Shown here piece by piece: positions 29,061 through 40,184 of a stretch of DNA of 64,000 bases; the first letter of the stretch is position 1; each line of letters begins with the position of its first letter. The stretch comes from Cheilinus undulatus. Lineage: Eukaryota; Chordata; Actinopteri; Labriformes; Labridae. The stretch spans positions 9,618,030-9,682,029 of the forward strand of contig NC_054877.1 in the NCBI RefSeq assembly GCF_018320785.1, read 5' to 3'. A program made the position numbers and the translations under genes. Under the pieces are notes generated by a model that saw only the letters and a program-made list of their open reading frames with translations, made no database searches and was not told where the DNA came from.

Positions 29061-29574
29061 AACTCATTGAAATTAAAAGCTATCAACACCAAACTACTTC
29101 TCATCTGTTTATAAGCTTAATATGATACTTTCACAGCCACTAGTTAAAAAAAATTAACCCTTTAAATTTTTTGAGACAGAATAAGTAGTCAGTGAGCATA
29201 ATTTTTTGATATTTCTCACTTTATTTTTTAATATCTCGCTGGAATTTCAAGTAATCAATGCCAAACTACTTCTCATCTGTTTATAATCTTATTATGCAAC
29301 TTTCACAGCCACTAGTGTATTAAAAAAAACTTTTAAAATTTCTTAGACAGGATAAGTAGTCAGTGAGCATCATTTTTTTATATTTCTCACTTTAGTTTTT
29401 TAATAGCTCACTGGAATTTCAAGATATCAACACCAAACTACTTCTCATCTGTTTATGAGCTCATTATTAAACTTTCACAGCACTTGTATTTCAAAGAAAA
29501 CCTTTAGAAATGTCTTGGACAGAATAAGTAGTCAGTGAGCATCATTTATTCATATTTCTCACTTTATTATCTCA

Positions 29575-29575
<1 letters not shown>
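29061..29575. repeat. ~172-bp tandem satellite, three copies
   Basis: Copies start near 29061, 29232 and 29404, and a fourth is cut at about 29570. Each carries 'ccaaactacttctcatctgt', 'actttcacag' and 'ataagtagtcagtgagcat'. An (AT)n run follows at 29577-29606. Copies differ by scattered substitutions. Confidence 0.85.
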
Positions 29576-29606
<31 letters not shown>

Positions 29607-29609
<3 letters not shown>

Positions 29610-30890
29610 TAGACACTTGTTTGCTGAAATCCACAAAGGCCACAGTCCCATTGAGATGTATTTTCATCTCTTTCCCTAGCCCACTCTTCGTCTGACATGG
29701 CAAACATGATGGATGGTACCATCTCCTGCAGTTGTTGCACTCGATCTGAAATCAATTTTTAAATCACATATCCAACATCATTAGATTATGCTTTCACGAA
29801 TATACTGATCATTGCACATCTGAAATCAGATGTTTTCAAAATCTGTATCCATTATAGGTGCTGCTGTGACGTGTAGGTGTGGTTGAACCCAAAATGCAGA
29901 GGCGGATGGCCAGTTTTAACAGATTTATTGAACACTGAATTGTGCAGGAGGGAGGGGGAAATCCACGGGTCCAGAGTAGTGAGAGTTAAGGGGAGAGAGT
30001 GCTGTGGCTGGGCTGTGGTGGAGCGGTGAGGGAGGCACTGAAAAGGAAGGAGAGGCAAGTTAGTAAAAGGTTTACACAATAAACACTGGAAATGCACGAA
30101 ATCTTCCAGAGAGCGTGAGCCGTGAGCTGGAGGTTACCACTAGCGAGTGGCAGGCAAAACTCTGGCACTGAGGGGAGTCTCCGGAGGTCTCTTGTAGAGA
30201 GCACTGATGATTAACTGTGATCAGTCTCCTCAGTACCGTGGGGGAGGGTGGCAGCCTCAGGGGAAAGCACAGTGAAGTTAGCAGCAATAAGTCACGAAAC
30301 TGGAAACTGGAAATGTCCAAAAACAAAACTAAGGCAATGAATAAACAGCACAGCTACAGCCATCCTTTTGGATGGTGTGTTTGAGTGTAGCTGGCTGCCA
30401 CTTAACACCCACCCAATCAGTCTTCTGATTCTGCCTCATTCTGAAGAACTGGCTGTAGTGATTGTTGAGGAATTTAAACAAAATCTTAGCCTGATTGTTA
30501 ATATAATTTAATTGAGGGCATACTTTGCTACAAGAAAGAAAAAAATTAAAGACAAAATAATTGGAAACAACAGGTCTAAACAGATAAATACATATTATTT
30601 AGTGTTAAATAAAAATTCACCATTCTGTATGTAGTTGACAGATATAATTTATTAAAAACACACTGAGGATCTCCGGACAGTAGTATGGATTTTCCTTACA
30701 ATTTCCATTCATATCTTGGCCATCTGACTGCTGATTTTCCAGGACATCTTCGAAAATAAGTCGAAAGGGTGAGTTTGAGAGAACAGCTTTAGCTCTCTTT
30801 GGTGGTTCAGGTTGTGTTTTGATTGACTGTGTACTGTAATCACCCGGACTGCTTTCTCTAAGCTCTAAGCTCTTTGTAACTAACTCAGTG
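29607..30890. other. Non-genic sequence with repeat-like parts
   Basis: No gene is supported. The segment 29870-30320 ('gttgaacccaaaatgcagag', 'acagatttattgaacactga', 'ttgtgcaggagg') has the look of a dispersed fish repeat. The three overlapping antisense ORFs in it are not recognisable proteins. Confidence 0.35.
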
Positions 30891-30896
30891 GAGGAC

Positions 30897-31990
30897 CTAG
30901 TTGCAAAAATCCAAAAAAGTGACTGCAGAATTGAGATTGCTGCTGTTTATGAGATGTGCCACATAATGATTGGCATATTCCTTCAAGCCTTTATCTCTGG
31001 TCTTCCTAGAAAAGGACACTGAAACAGCCTTCAGGATATGTGCTGAGCACAGATGGAGCACAGGGATGGCCTTCAGCTCTTTCTTGGTAAAAGAGCCCTG
31101 AATGATTTTGTACATCATGTCAAGGTATCCCAGAACATCTTGCTTGTTGAAGGCCAGCTAAACACCTTGCATTAGAGCCCAACTGTAGTCAGCTTCTATT
31201 TGGCTTATGTTATTTACTGTAATTCTTCTTCCTTTCGCCAAAAATTTCATCAGCCAAAAAGACAGATTGGCGACTGTGTGGTCATTGGTGAGATTTCACA
31301 GACAGGAAGACAGGAAGAGGAGGTTTGTTTCTTCCATCACCTGACAAACAGAGGGCATAAAAGAGTACTCTCTTGGGTTGGTTGGGGCGATGGCGCACAA
31401 CCCCACCAGTGGCATTAAGAAAAAGGGTCACTGGATTACTTTGACGGATATGCTGCACAAGGATTGAAATGCCTTGCTAGGTATAAAAGCGGACACTAAA
31501 GGGATCCACTTGCAGATGCAGAATGTAACCTTGACAGAAAATGTAACCAGGTTCAGACTCTTTCATTATCTGATGGGTCAGTATCAGCTCCATCGACATG
31601 TCATCATGAAGCCTTGTGCTCTTCTTTATCTCTGCTGACACTACCTTTAGTATGTCTACGATCCAGAGCTGGGCATTATCTTGTCCCGTTTGTCCCTTTT
31701 TATTTGCATTTTAAATGCCTTTGGTCCAGGTTGTGTAGGTCTGATCTTTGGATCTCTGGACATGTCAGTGACCTCTTTGCCATCATCCTCTTCACTCTCA
31801 CTAACATGCATTCCATGCTCCATGGCATCAGACTCAAGGGTGGCTTTCTCTTCACTCTATGCTTCTTCATTTTTGTCAGTGCCTGTGGTGGATTTAAGCA
31901 CTGATGTATCGAAAGAGCCAGGGTCTTCACCTTGCACAGGAGCTTGTGGCTTCAGTTTTTCAATTGCGTTAGCATCTTAGCTAAACTTTA
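30897..31990 (-). pseudogene. Transposase-like protein remnant of unknown family
   Basis: The minus-strand stretch 30897-31200 reads with few stops and includes KQDVLGYLDMMYKIIQGSF and VLHLCSAHILKAVS, then NHYVAHLINSSN. A C-S-A-H motif in this context resembles large fish transposase-like proteins, but I cannot name the family. Positions 31640-31950 on the same strand encode an acidic, low-complexity piece (SESEEDDGKEVTD). Stops and frame changes show it is dead. Both are probably parts of one element whose ends I could not define. Confidence 0.35.
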
Positions 31991-32078
31991 GCTCCGCCAT
32001 CTCAACAGGTGAGATTTATGAGCTGCCGTAGTTCTTAACTGCTTTCCTCCAAACTGTAAAGACGGGCGAAGCTACCTA

Positions 32079-32424
32079 GTGTTGCCACCCAATCCGTCCT
32101 GGAAACCCGATTTGTACTGTGCATGTGCAAACACGCGTCTACATAAATTAATTCTAACCATAACCAGTGGAATATAAATGCTAAACCTAACCCCAGGAAG
32201 CTAATTAATTAAAATATAAACCTACCCCAATGAGCTACCCCTAAATCTAACCAGTGGAAATTAAAATGCTAAACCTAACCTAAAGCTAATTAAGGCCTAT
32301 CTAAACTAATCTAAGTTAACCTTAAACTAAGCAAATAGCACAAGTGGGCTGCCGAGCAGATGCAGACACGTGTTTGCACATGCGCAGTACAAATCTGGTT
32401 TCTGGACGGATCGGGTAGCAACAC
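32079..32424. mobile_element. MITE with ~65-bp terminal inverted repeats
   Basis: The left end reads GTGTTGCCACCCAATCCGTC and continues through 'gatttgtactgtgcatgtgc aaacacgcgtctac'. The right end is its reverse complement with about 10 changes (read inward: GGTGTTGCTACCCGATCCGT). TA flanks both ends. The interior is rich in 'taaacctaacc', giving a superficial telomere-like look. Length, TA target and lack of coding fit a Tc/mariner-type MITE. Confidence 0.8.
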
Positions 32425-33376
32425 CTATGGTGCTTCTCGTAAACAAAGTTTTGTCCATCCTCGCCTCCTCTCTCCTCAACTGACCCGGAAATTGTTCACC
32501 CTCTGCCATGATGAAGGATCTTCCAATTCCTTAAATGCACCTGGAGGAGCGTTGAGCGAGGAAGCACTAGTGTATTCTCCACGGACGCCTTTTTATCAAA
32601 GGTGCAACGTGATTGGTTTGGAGGCACGGCATCTGCCAGACTGTTTATATTCTTGCAGCACTTATTTTCTAGAAATAAAACCCTTAAACAAAGATAGATT
32701 AAATAATAAATATGTTTTATGTTTCAACTTTATTCAGGATGATATGATCTACAGAATTTCGGCCTCACTAAGGCAGAAGTTTGTTTACTGTTCCTATTTA
32801 ACTAAAAAAAAATCAACAAACTCACAGAGCTCTGTCATTTTATTGCAATTTTTTTCTCCATTTTTATTGTGAGTCATCACAAAGGTTTTTGAAATCTTTT
32901 TAAATATTGGTCTGCTAATGTTTGGGCTATGATGTGAATCAGCTGATCATCAGTACCTGATGTTGCTCAGACTGATGCTGTGAAGGATTTCTCATTCACC
33001 AAGTTGTGCCTCCTCTCTCCTCCTGTCTCTTCCTTGCATCTCTCTTTCAATTCCTCGCTGGGTGGTGCTAAGACGCGAGGAAACGACGCGAATGGAGGAA
33101 GGAAGGATACCAAAATGTGAAATGAGAAAGACTTCTAGCGAGCACCTACGGCAAACGGAACTCTTGTTTAAAGGTAAAAGGTCACCGTGAGTCGCACGAG
33201 ATTACAGATGCTGAGCCAGAGCATGGCGGAACAGGCTACGTGAACAAGCAGCAGAGTTTCAGTGAACCAATCTCTAACGTCAAAAGAGCAGTTCACGCTG
33301 CATTTTACCGATTCAGGGCCCCGCCGACCATACACTCGGACCGCTGACGTCTAGATCAGGTAACCGATCCATATCG
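32425..33376. other. Non-genic sequence upstream of the zinc-finger duplication
   Basis: No gene is supported. Two C/T-rich stretches ('cctcgcctcctctctcctca' near 32458, 'cctcctctctcctcctgtct' near 33008) hint at a decayed repeat. Sequence just before 33377 ('ctagatcaggtaaccgatcc') may be the end of another element. Confidence 0.3.
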
Positions 33377-34841
33377 GATTATCTTTACACCACTAGTATG
33401 CATGCACGTCCCTCTGTAAAAGAATCCTTGTGCAAAAAGTGTGGCACTTAAATGCAGTGGAAATACTTCGGCAAATGTCAATATCTGAACAAGTATTAAT
33501 AGAGGATGAATAATCAAAAGATTTAAAACATGGAAAAATCTGCCTTATTCAGAAAGCCCTGCAGCATCTCTACTGTCAGCTCTCACATACACACATTGTA
33601 AAAGTTTGAGAAAGAGAAACTCAGCATGAGTTTGATCAGTGATTATTACAAATCTGTAAGAGACATCAATAATAGGAGTCATTCCTAAATAGCTGGAGAG
33701 GTTGTCTGTATTTTAAGTCTGTATGTGGAGGAGAGCTGAAGATATAAGAAGGAGTCAAAGAGGATTTAAGGAGTTTAACCATTTGAAATAATGTGAAGTT
33801 TTTTTAAGACGAAGCAGGATAGTTGAGAAAAGTAAACAGAAAAAGTGTGACAGCTGAAAAGTGCAGAAAAAGCTAAAGAGTTTAATAGTTGATTTTAAAA
33901 AAAGCATAAGAAATGGCAAAGTGATAATCAGTTGGAATAAGTGCAAAATTGCAATATATATATATATCCCAATTTGTAATGGCAAAAGAATATGTAATTA
34001 TAATAATAAGAAGAACAAAAATAAAGAACTTTATGACACTAGAGTGTAAGCATTCCCACCAATGATTTGCTACTTTGTCCTGTCTCTTCAATAGTTTTTT
34101 TTTTTAATTTAGGGTCCAAACTCCATCATGTTCAGTAACAAGAAAAAAATTGAGTGGTTCTTAAATATTTGGGTTGGGGTTTCTCTTGAAGAGGAGGTGG
34201 TGGGTCAGACTGAATCCAAACTGAGTTCAGTGTGGAAGTACAAAATTGACAGTCCCTTGAGCGTGCACCTCTTCCATTTAATAACAACTTTAACATTGTA
34301 ATATGTGGAATTTCCCTCTTATTCACTGGCAAGGACCACACCACAACAGAATGCGATTAAAGTTTTAATCAAGGTTGATAAGAATGTGCAGCGAGACTGT
34401 TGTGATGGAAGATGAGGGATGTGGGTAAGTAGTTGTAGTCTAGTCTGGGAGATGCATGAAGGCTCGGCAGAGGGAGACTCAGGATGGGGGTTCCGTCTCA
34501 GGCGTCATTTTGCCCAAGCTGATCTCGACCTAGACTGTAACTAGAATTAGATAAGTCTTTGGTGAAGCGAATGGATGAAGGAGATTAATGAGTTAGAGAA
34601 GGGACGGAGGGTGGGCTGTAGACTCTCAGGCTGATAGCGTGACGTGGGTTGGCTATGTTTAAGTAGGCTCGTCAGGTGATTGAGGGTGTGGTTTCGGTGT
34701 GGCCCTGCTCCTGAACTTAAGTTAAAATAAATATTAACTGCATTTATTGATACCCTAACAAGCTGCCCAACATATATACTGGTATTAAGTACGTTATTGC
34801 TCTCTGCTCACTGTGTTTTTTTACTGTTTGTGTTCCTCCAG
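33377..34841 (+). repeat. Segmental duplication copy 1, zinc-finger intron part
   Basis: It is collinear with 50021-53001 (shared 'gattatctttacaccactag', 'aaagatttaaaa', 'ggttcttaaatatttgggtt', 'gccctaacaagctgcc'-type runs). Copy 1 lacks the Tc1-like insertion (50423-50964) and the hAT insertion (51310-52652) seen in copy 2. It alone carries a 420-bp insert at 34324-34743 flanked by TTATT on both sides. Confidence 0.85.
34324..34743. mobile_element. 420-bp insertion private to duplication copy 1
   Basis: Comparison with copy 2 ('ccctgttattattgatacc', 52898-52916) shows this block is absent there. TTATT occurs at both edges (34319-34323, 34744-34748), consistent with a 5-bp target duplication. 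The interior has no ORF, no pol III boxes and no recognisable termini, so its class is unknown. Confidence 0.6.
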
Positions 34842-35465
34842 ATGTACCGCAGCAGCATGTGTCGATGGAGGAAGAGGAAGTTGTGGATGAGAGGCAGCTC
34901 TGTGACCAGGAGAGGAACTCCAGCGTGGACCAAGAGGAGCCAGAGCCTCCACAGATCAAAGAGGAACAGGAGGAAGAGCAGGTCACAGCAAGGCAGGAGA
35001 CAGACATGTTCATGTTGACTAACCTTAGTGAAGGACTACAAAATGAACAGCTTTCTAATGGCTCTCATGTTGCTGAGAATCAAAATCCCTCTGGAAATGA
35101 ACACGAAGACTCAGAAACATCTAGAAAATCAGAACCAAAAAGCTCATTTGTAACTACCAGGAAGAATGTGATGCATGTGGTGAAGACCATAAGAATAACC
35201 CTCTGTGTGTCCACTCTGGTGGGAAGATATATTCATGCAAGACTTGTGGGAAAATGTTCAGCTCCAAGAGGAACCTGAACAAACATACAAAAACCCACAC
35301 AGATGAGATGTCATATTCATGTAAGATATGTGGGAAAGAATTCATTTTTGTTAGTAGTTTAAAAGCCACATGACACACACAGGTGAGAAGCCATTTACCT
35401 GTATAACATGTGGCAAGTCTTCCACAACAATCCAGAACCTGAAAAAAATATAAGAAAACACACAC
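34842..35465 (+). pseudogene. Truncated C2H2 zinc-finger exon 2 (duplication copy 1)
   Basis: It is nearly identical to the start of the intact exon at 53002: same acceptor (AG at 34840-34841), the same VPQQHV and EEEEVVDE stretches, DQEEPEPPQIKEEQEEEQ and TDMFMLTNLSEGLQNEQLSN. About 10 bp are missing after SRKSEPK (near 35139; copy 2 reads 'aaaagaaaagaaaaagctc' there), which shifts the frame and leads to a stop about 47 codons later. Only two fingers and a third damaged one remain before the sequence jumps into Tc1 sequence at about 35465. Confidence 0.9.
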
Positions 35466-35795
35466 AAATTAGAAAAGACAATTTGGCAGACACCAAACAC
35501 TTCACATCAACAAAAACACACTAGCCCCACTGTGAAGCATGGTGGTGGCAGCACCATACTGTTGGGATGCCTCTCAGCAGGTGGCCCTGGAAAGCTTGTT
35601 AAGGGAGAGGGTAAAATAAATGCAGCAAAGTATAGAAAAATCCTGGAGCACAATCTCATTCTGTCTGCAAAAGAACTACAGTTCAGAAGAAGATTTATAT
35701 TCCTGCTAGACGATGATGAAAAGCATACAGCGACAGCTACACAGAAATGACAGTTTCACGATCCCTGTGCAACCTGACAGAGCTTGAGCAGTCAG
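35466..35795 (+). mobile_element. Tc1-like transposase fragment
   Basis: It reads [20 protein letters not shown], a Tc1 catalytic-domain stretch, then KLVKGEGKINAAKYRKILEH. It shares the unusual run 'aattagaaaagac.atttggc agacaccaaacac' with the Tc1 copy downstream of the intact finger gene (57120-57150). It ends near a (TA)n tract at 35803-35865. Confidence 0.8.
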
Positions 35796-35801
35796 CAATC
35801 A

Positions 35802-35802
<1 letters not shown>

Positions 35803-35865
<63 letters not shown>
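35803..35865. repeat. (TA)n microsatellite
   Basis: About 31 uninterrupted TA units. Confidence 0.95.
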
Positions 35866-35867
<2 letters not shown>

Positions 35868-36345
35868 AGTGCTTAAAGGGATACTTCAACATTTTGTCAA
35901 ATTTGGCCATTGCCATAATCCTATAGTCTTAGTAATAGGTTAATTACCTTTAGTTGTCCGTGCAAGCTATTTTTAGATCGGCACTGCTGAGTTCGGAGCT
36001 GGACACAGATGGTATTTTTGGCTGTCCCTCATCAAACTTAAAGCAAAATGCAAAGCCTGAACTGCCAAGTTACTACGGCACTGCCCCACTGTGTCACTCC
36101 GCCCAGTGGTTTACTCGGAAAGTAGTTCCGAATATTTGCTTCATGTGTCGTAATTATACGTTATTACTTTGTCCTGTCTCCACACTGCGGAGACAGGACA
36201 AAGTTCAGGAAGGAAAAACATTACTGTGTCCCCTCATCTATCTGGGCTTTATGGCAAAGTGACAAGATGGAAGCAGGAGGCGGAAATCAATAAGGGATCA
36301 AAGAAGTTAAAAAGAGAATTGAGGATACAAAAAATAAAATAACCT
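35866..36345. repeat. Dispersed repeat and Tc1 junction fragment
   Basis: Positions 35866-36165 begin 'aaagggatacttcaacattt', a common fish repeat start. Positions 36195-36345 ('acaaagttcaggaaggaaaa' to 'gttaaaaagagaattgagga') match 59717-59860. There the first half is recognisably Tc1 and the second half is not, so both loci hold copies of the same composite junction. Confidence 0.6.
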
Positions 36346-36349
36346 AGCA

Positions 36350-36900
36350 CCTGCTCTTTCTTTTGTCTGTGTGAATCATCGAGATGATCACCACTATGAA
36401 CTGCAATAAATGTTTTTCCCAGTAAATCTGCTTTTTCTTTATCTGACACTACCAATTCATCTCCATTAACCAAAGTAGGAGTTTTACCTGACTTGATATT
36501 TCCATTCATTTGTTTAAACATAGTCCATACATTATATACAATTTTGTTTCTTTGCCTATGGTGGAACAGAAATCCCTCCATGATCTCCTTTTACTATCTT
36601 CAATTATTTTCGGAGCAAAAGTCCTTTTTCTTTGAAATTGTATAAGGTTCTCTTGAATAATGTTTTCTTTAACTTTCTAAAAGCCCTGTTTCTCTCTTTA
36701 ATGGCTCTGCTGCACTCCTCGTTCCACCAAGGAACTACCCTCCTCCTGCTCCTTGTTGTTTTCTTTGAGACAGATTGATTAGCAGCATCTAAAATATGTT
36801 CAGTTACCTGTTTTACACAATCATTAGTATCTCCTTCAAGACTTCTAGAACTTGCTGAGGCTTCACAACAATATCTACGTTTCTTCCATTCAGCTTTATC
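36350..36900 (-). mobile_element. LINE fragment (Jockey/L2-like ORF2, between endonuclease and reverse transcriptase)
   Basis: Minus-strand sequence encodes, with interruptions, a W-N-E-E-C-S-R-A-I-K-E-R-N-R-A-F type stretch (about 36735-36680), then SGKTPTLVNGDELVVSDKEK and ADLLGKTFIAVHSGDH (about 36510-36385). This is the usual segment after the endonuclease of Jockey-superfamily LINEs. Both ends are missing and frames are broken. Confidence 0.7.
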
Positions 36901-37332
36901 GAAACAAAGAGGCCTAGCCTCAGCTCCAGGTGCCTTTTATAAGGTGAGCTGATTGAATGCAGGGGGGAGGGGGCGAGTGACAGGCTGCATTCAGCAGCAG
37001 CAGCAGCCAGTCCTTTCAGCACTGCTTACCACAGTAAGAACAGTTTTTTTCACTGTAGGGGGTTTGTTTTTCCATATAAAACTGCAAAGAATTCTATATA
37101 GTTGCATATGAGGCTCTTGATAGTCCTGCTTTGCCTGACAACAGTCTTCCAGCTGTTGCTGATTGGCCAATCAGCGCAGCTTAAGAGCTGTTGGAGTCCA
37201 CTTATTGTAAGCGATGGCTGAGGTCACAAAGGCTTTGTCCAGTTCTTTCTTCTGCAGTCTATTTTTGAATGTAGCTGTAACACAGTGTGGCCTTAGATTT
37301 TGCTTAATTTTGATTAAACCACAACACGAACG
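36901..37332 (+). other. Upstream region of zinc-finger exon 1
   Basis: It contains a CAG run (36993-37010) and a segment (37140-37260) related to the dispersed repeat at 6830-6930 ('attgtaagcgatggctgagg tcac', 'tttgtccagttctttcttct'). The 70 bp before the ATG are AT-rich with no clear TATA box. This is the likely promoter and 5' UTR area. Confidence 0.4.
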
Positions 37333-37504
37333 ATGAGTTCAGTCGAGGGTCTTCGAGAGTTTATCACAGAGAGACTTACTGCTGCTGCTGAAGACATTTT
37401 TGTTGTTTTTAGAAGAACTATTGTCGAGTACGAGGAGGAGATCCATCGTCAGTACAGTCTGCTGGATATCGCCTGGAAACCTCACATCTACCTGCACAGA
37501 ATAG
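37333..37504 (+). CDS. C2H2 zinc-finger protein, exon 1 (N-terminal module)
   Basis: The ATG at 37333 opens 57 codons plus one base: MSSVEGLREFITERLTAAAE, then a helical stretch ending VEYEEEIHRQYSLLDIAWKP and HIYLHRI. The donor is G|GTGAGA at 37505. This LREF..ERLTAAAEEIF..VEYEEEI.RQ..LLDI.WKP module is the usual first exon of many percomorph fish C2H2 genes and probably forms a coiled coil for protein contact. The phase-1 end (G) joins the AT at 53002 to make Asp, followed by VPQQHV, the typical continuation. The intron is 15.5 kb, with a 67-bp (TA)n run just after the donor (37519-37585). Reading through the donor gives only Ile-Tyr repeats. The link to exon 2 at 53 kb is inferred from phase and family pattern. 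Confidence 0.8.
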
Positions 37505-37518
37505 GTGAGAAACTGTGT

Positions 37519-37520
37519 GG

Positions 37521-37585
<65 letters not shown>
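37519..37585. repeat. (TA)n microsatellite beside the exon 1 donor
   Basis: About 33 TA units start 14 bp after the donor site, followed by ATTT repeats to 37620. Confidence 0.95.
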
Positions 37586-37587
<2 letters not shown>

Positions 37588-37624
37588 TATAATTTTTTAT
37601 TTATTTATTTATTTATTTTTTTTT

Positions 37625-40080
37625 AATGATTAAATTACCCCAGGGGGGATTGCCGGTTCTAATGGTTATGTCGATGTAGACAGGGGCAGACTGGGGGGAA
37701 GTGGCCTGGGAGTCATCGACAGACTGGAGCCAGCCAGCTGGAAGCACACATTTCATGTAACTTGATGAAAAAAATCTATGCATTTGGTGTTTTGACTATA
37801 ATTCATACAGTTATGAACAACCTGAAGAACCCAACTGAGTAGCCTACAAAACACTGCAGTGATTTTAATGCCTATAGATGATTGGTTCAATAATCTAAGG
37901 ACCTATCGATTTGCCAGGCTGTTGGACAATGGACTATCTATAGCCTGAATAAACCACTAGAGGGCAACATAATTACAACAAGAAGCCATTTTAAATGACC
38001 TTTTTTTTAAAAAATACATTAACAAAGCTAACAACAAGTGCATAAAAACTTAACCCAGAGCATCTATGAAAATGAAAACTAAACTGAAAATAGTAAACTG
38101 ACGTGTGAAAAATAAAAAACTTGAAAGGTGAAGAACATTCACTTGATTTTCCTTACTCAAGCACCTTTCCTCTTGGTCCTTACCAATTAACAAGTAAGTA
38201 AATAAGTCAGTTTGTGCCAGTCTGTCTCAAACTATCCCCCTCTTGATTGTGTAGTATAAAATTGAGGGACGTAAGGTGCATTGAAACTCAACAACACAAT
38301 GGTATATAGAGTACTCATCCATGTAGTTGCTTAATGAAGGCTGGGTTGAAGTGGTTTATGCTGACAATGGGGCAGGGGTAGAAAGTAACTAATTACATTT
38401 ACTCAAATTACTGTAATTGAGTAGCTTTATTGTGTACTTGCACTTTTTGTGTAGTTTTTAAAATCACTATCACGTAAGTATTTTTTGAGTGTATTGTTCT
38501 CACTTACATTTTAAAAACCATCAAGTACTGAGTAAAAACAAAAACAAAAGAAAAAAAAACGCTAAAAGCCAAAAGGAGGTCCAAGCTTTTGATCAACAAC
38601 ATAAAAAATGACAAGTCATCTGGCTTTCGCAACACATAGCAGTCAGTACATGCATGTAACAAGAGAACGATTCCACATTTCTTCCCTAAACAGCTGCTGC
38701 GTTGTACTTTAGGTCAGGTCAACCATTATTATTGGAATTGCATGCCTGAACAAATTTCGGACGCAACTTTTTTCTCTAAATCATAGCGCCACCTGCTGGC
38801 AGCATGAAGTACTGTATTCATATAATTGCCTCTAATTCCTCCAAAATTGGAGATATTGCATTCAACCCTTATTCAATTTAGGAAGTTTCATTGGAGTAAT
38901 CATATTTGTAAAGCTCACACGTCTGCTTGTAACTCAGTTGCCACAACAAAGGATCCTTCGCCATGAAACAGGAAGTACTTATTTGAAGAGCTTAAATTTC
39001 TTTTAGAGCCCTGAAACTTGGCACAAACATGCTCAGTGGAGATAAAAATATTTCAAAAATTCAGCCCCTGCAGCAGGTTTAACCTAGGATTTTGAAATGC
39101 TTGAGCTTATACATCAACTCAAGATCTACAAAAAAGCCTCTTGGACCTATGCTGTAAAACAAACAGGAAGTCCGCCATTTTGATTTTTGTGGTCAAAAGC
39201 AGCATATTGCAGATGTCACATTTTTCAAAATTCCTCTTGGGGAATTTATCCAAATACCTCCTAGTTAGGTATGTTGTAAGAAGACATATCAAAGTTCAAA
39301 ATTTAATTGGAACTTTTGCATTACTCAAAGGGGCATGGCCATGGTCAATTTTTCTTTGCTATGAACAGGAAGTAGAATTATCCTGGGCTTAGAAATCTTG
39401 CAGAGTCTTAAAACCTGGCACAAAAATTCATAGTGAGAATCTGAGATGACTGCCCTTGGTGTTTTGGGTGGGTTTTGCTTACTGGCTCAGTGGCGCCCCC
39501 TACAAAATTTCAGAAAATCAGCCCCTGGAGGACATATTACAATTACATAGACGTTTGAAAACACTTGAGCATGTGTGTCATCTCAGGACCTACAATTAAG
39601 CCTCCTGGATCTATTTTTTAAAACAACAGCAAGTCTATTTTTTTTTTTTTCCATTTTGCGTTTTGAAAGTTTCAAAAGCATTTCTTCTCTTAATGGAACC
39701 AAAACTAAGGCTACGCTGCCATCTTGTGATGATACAAAATACTGCAACACTATTTAGGACAGGGTCGAAACAGCAAACAACCCATTACAACATTTGTATC
39801 TGTTTATCCATGAAAATAAGAGAAAATGATAAACTGAGGAGATATTAAAGCACTGAAGAAAATGATGAAAGAAACTTGGACACATCTATAGCTCTGTATT
39901 TGCTCCTCTGATCTATCTTAATCACCAATGATTGGATCATTCAGTCAAGACTTTCAGCCACTCGGTCATTTTTCTCCTGTGGAGTGAGGCTGCAAGCATG
40001 CAAGAGAGAGAGAAAGAGCGGGGGGGCTGTAAAGTTGACAATCCAGTGATTTGTTCATATTTTGGAGCTGCATTCAAAAT
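37625..40080. other. Zinc-finger intron 1, repeat-rich part
   Basis: No gene is supported. Positions 38390-38560 carry the 'aagtaactaattacatttac' type dispersed repeat. Positions 38700-39760 resemble a long fish repeat with recurring phrases ('gcgccacctgctgg', 'ggcgccccctacaaaatttc', 'tcagcccctg', 'aacaggaagt'). ORFs here are not recognisable proteins. Confidence 0.4.
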
Positions 40081-40119
40081 TTTCAGGGCTCATGCCTCCC
40101 GCCCATTTGTTCAAGAGAC

Positions 40120-40184
40120 AAGATGGCCGACATGGGCACCGACATACATCCAATCCATACTGGAGGTCTCAACCAGAAGTTAGT
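40120..40184 (+). promoter_or_regulatory. Promoter-like repeat, left copy (YY1-like AAGATGGC)
   Basis: AAGATGGCCGACATGGGC followed by ATACATCCAATCCAT is repeated in inverted orientation at 46276-46339 with roughly 80% identity over about 64 bp. AAGATGGC is a YY1-type core, and the right copy also has an ETS-like CGGAAGT. TATA-less promoters often carry both. Promoter function is an inference from motif and position before an exon-like segment. Confidence 0.4.

Noticed and set aside
32150-32340. Telomere-like 'taaacctaacc' runs
   Set aside because: Irregular and confined to the interior of a MITE with inverted ends; not an interstitial telomere array.
37333-37626. 97-residue ORF continuing past the exon 1 donor
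   Set aside because: Beyond 37504 it encodes only Ile-Tyr repeats from the (TA)n tract. The GTGAGA donor and family structure support splicing.
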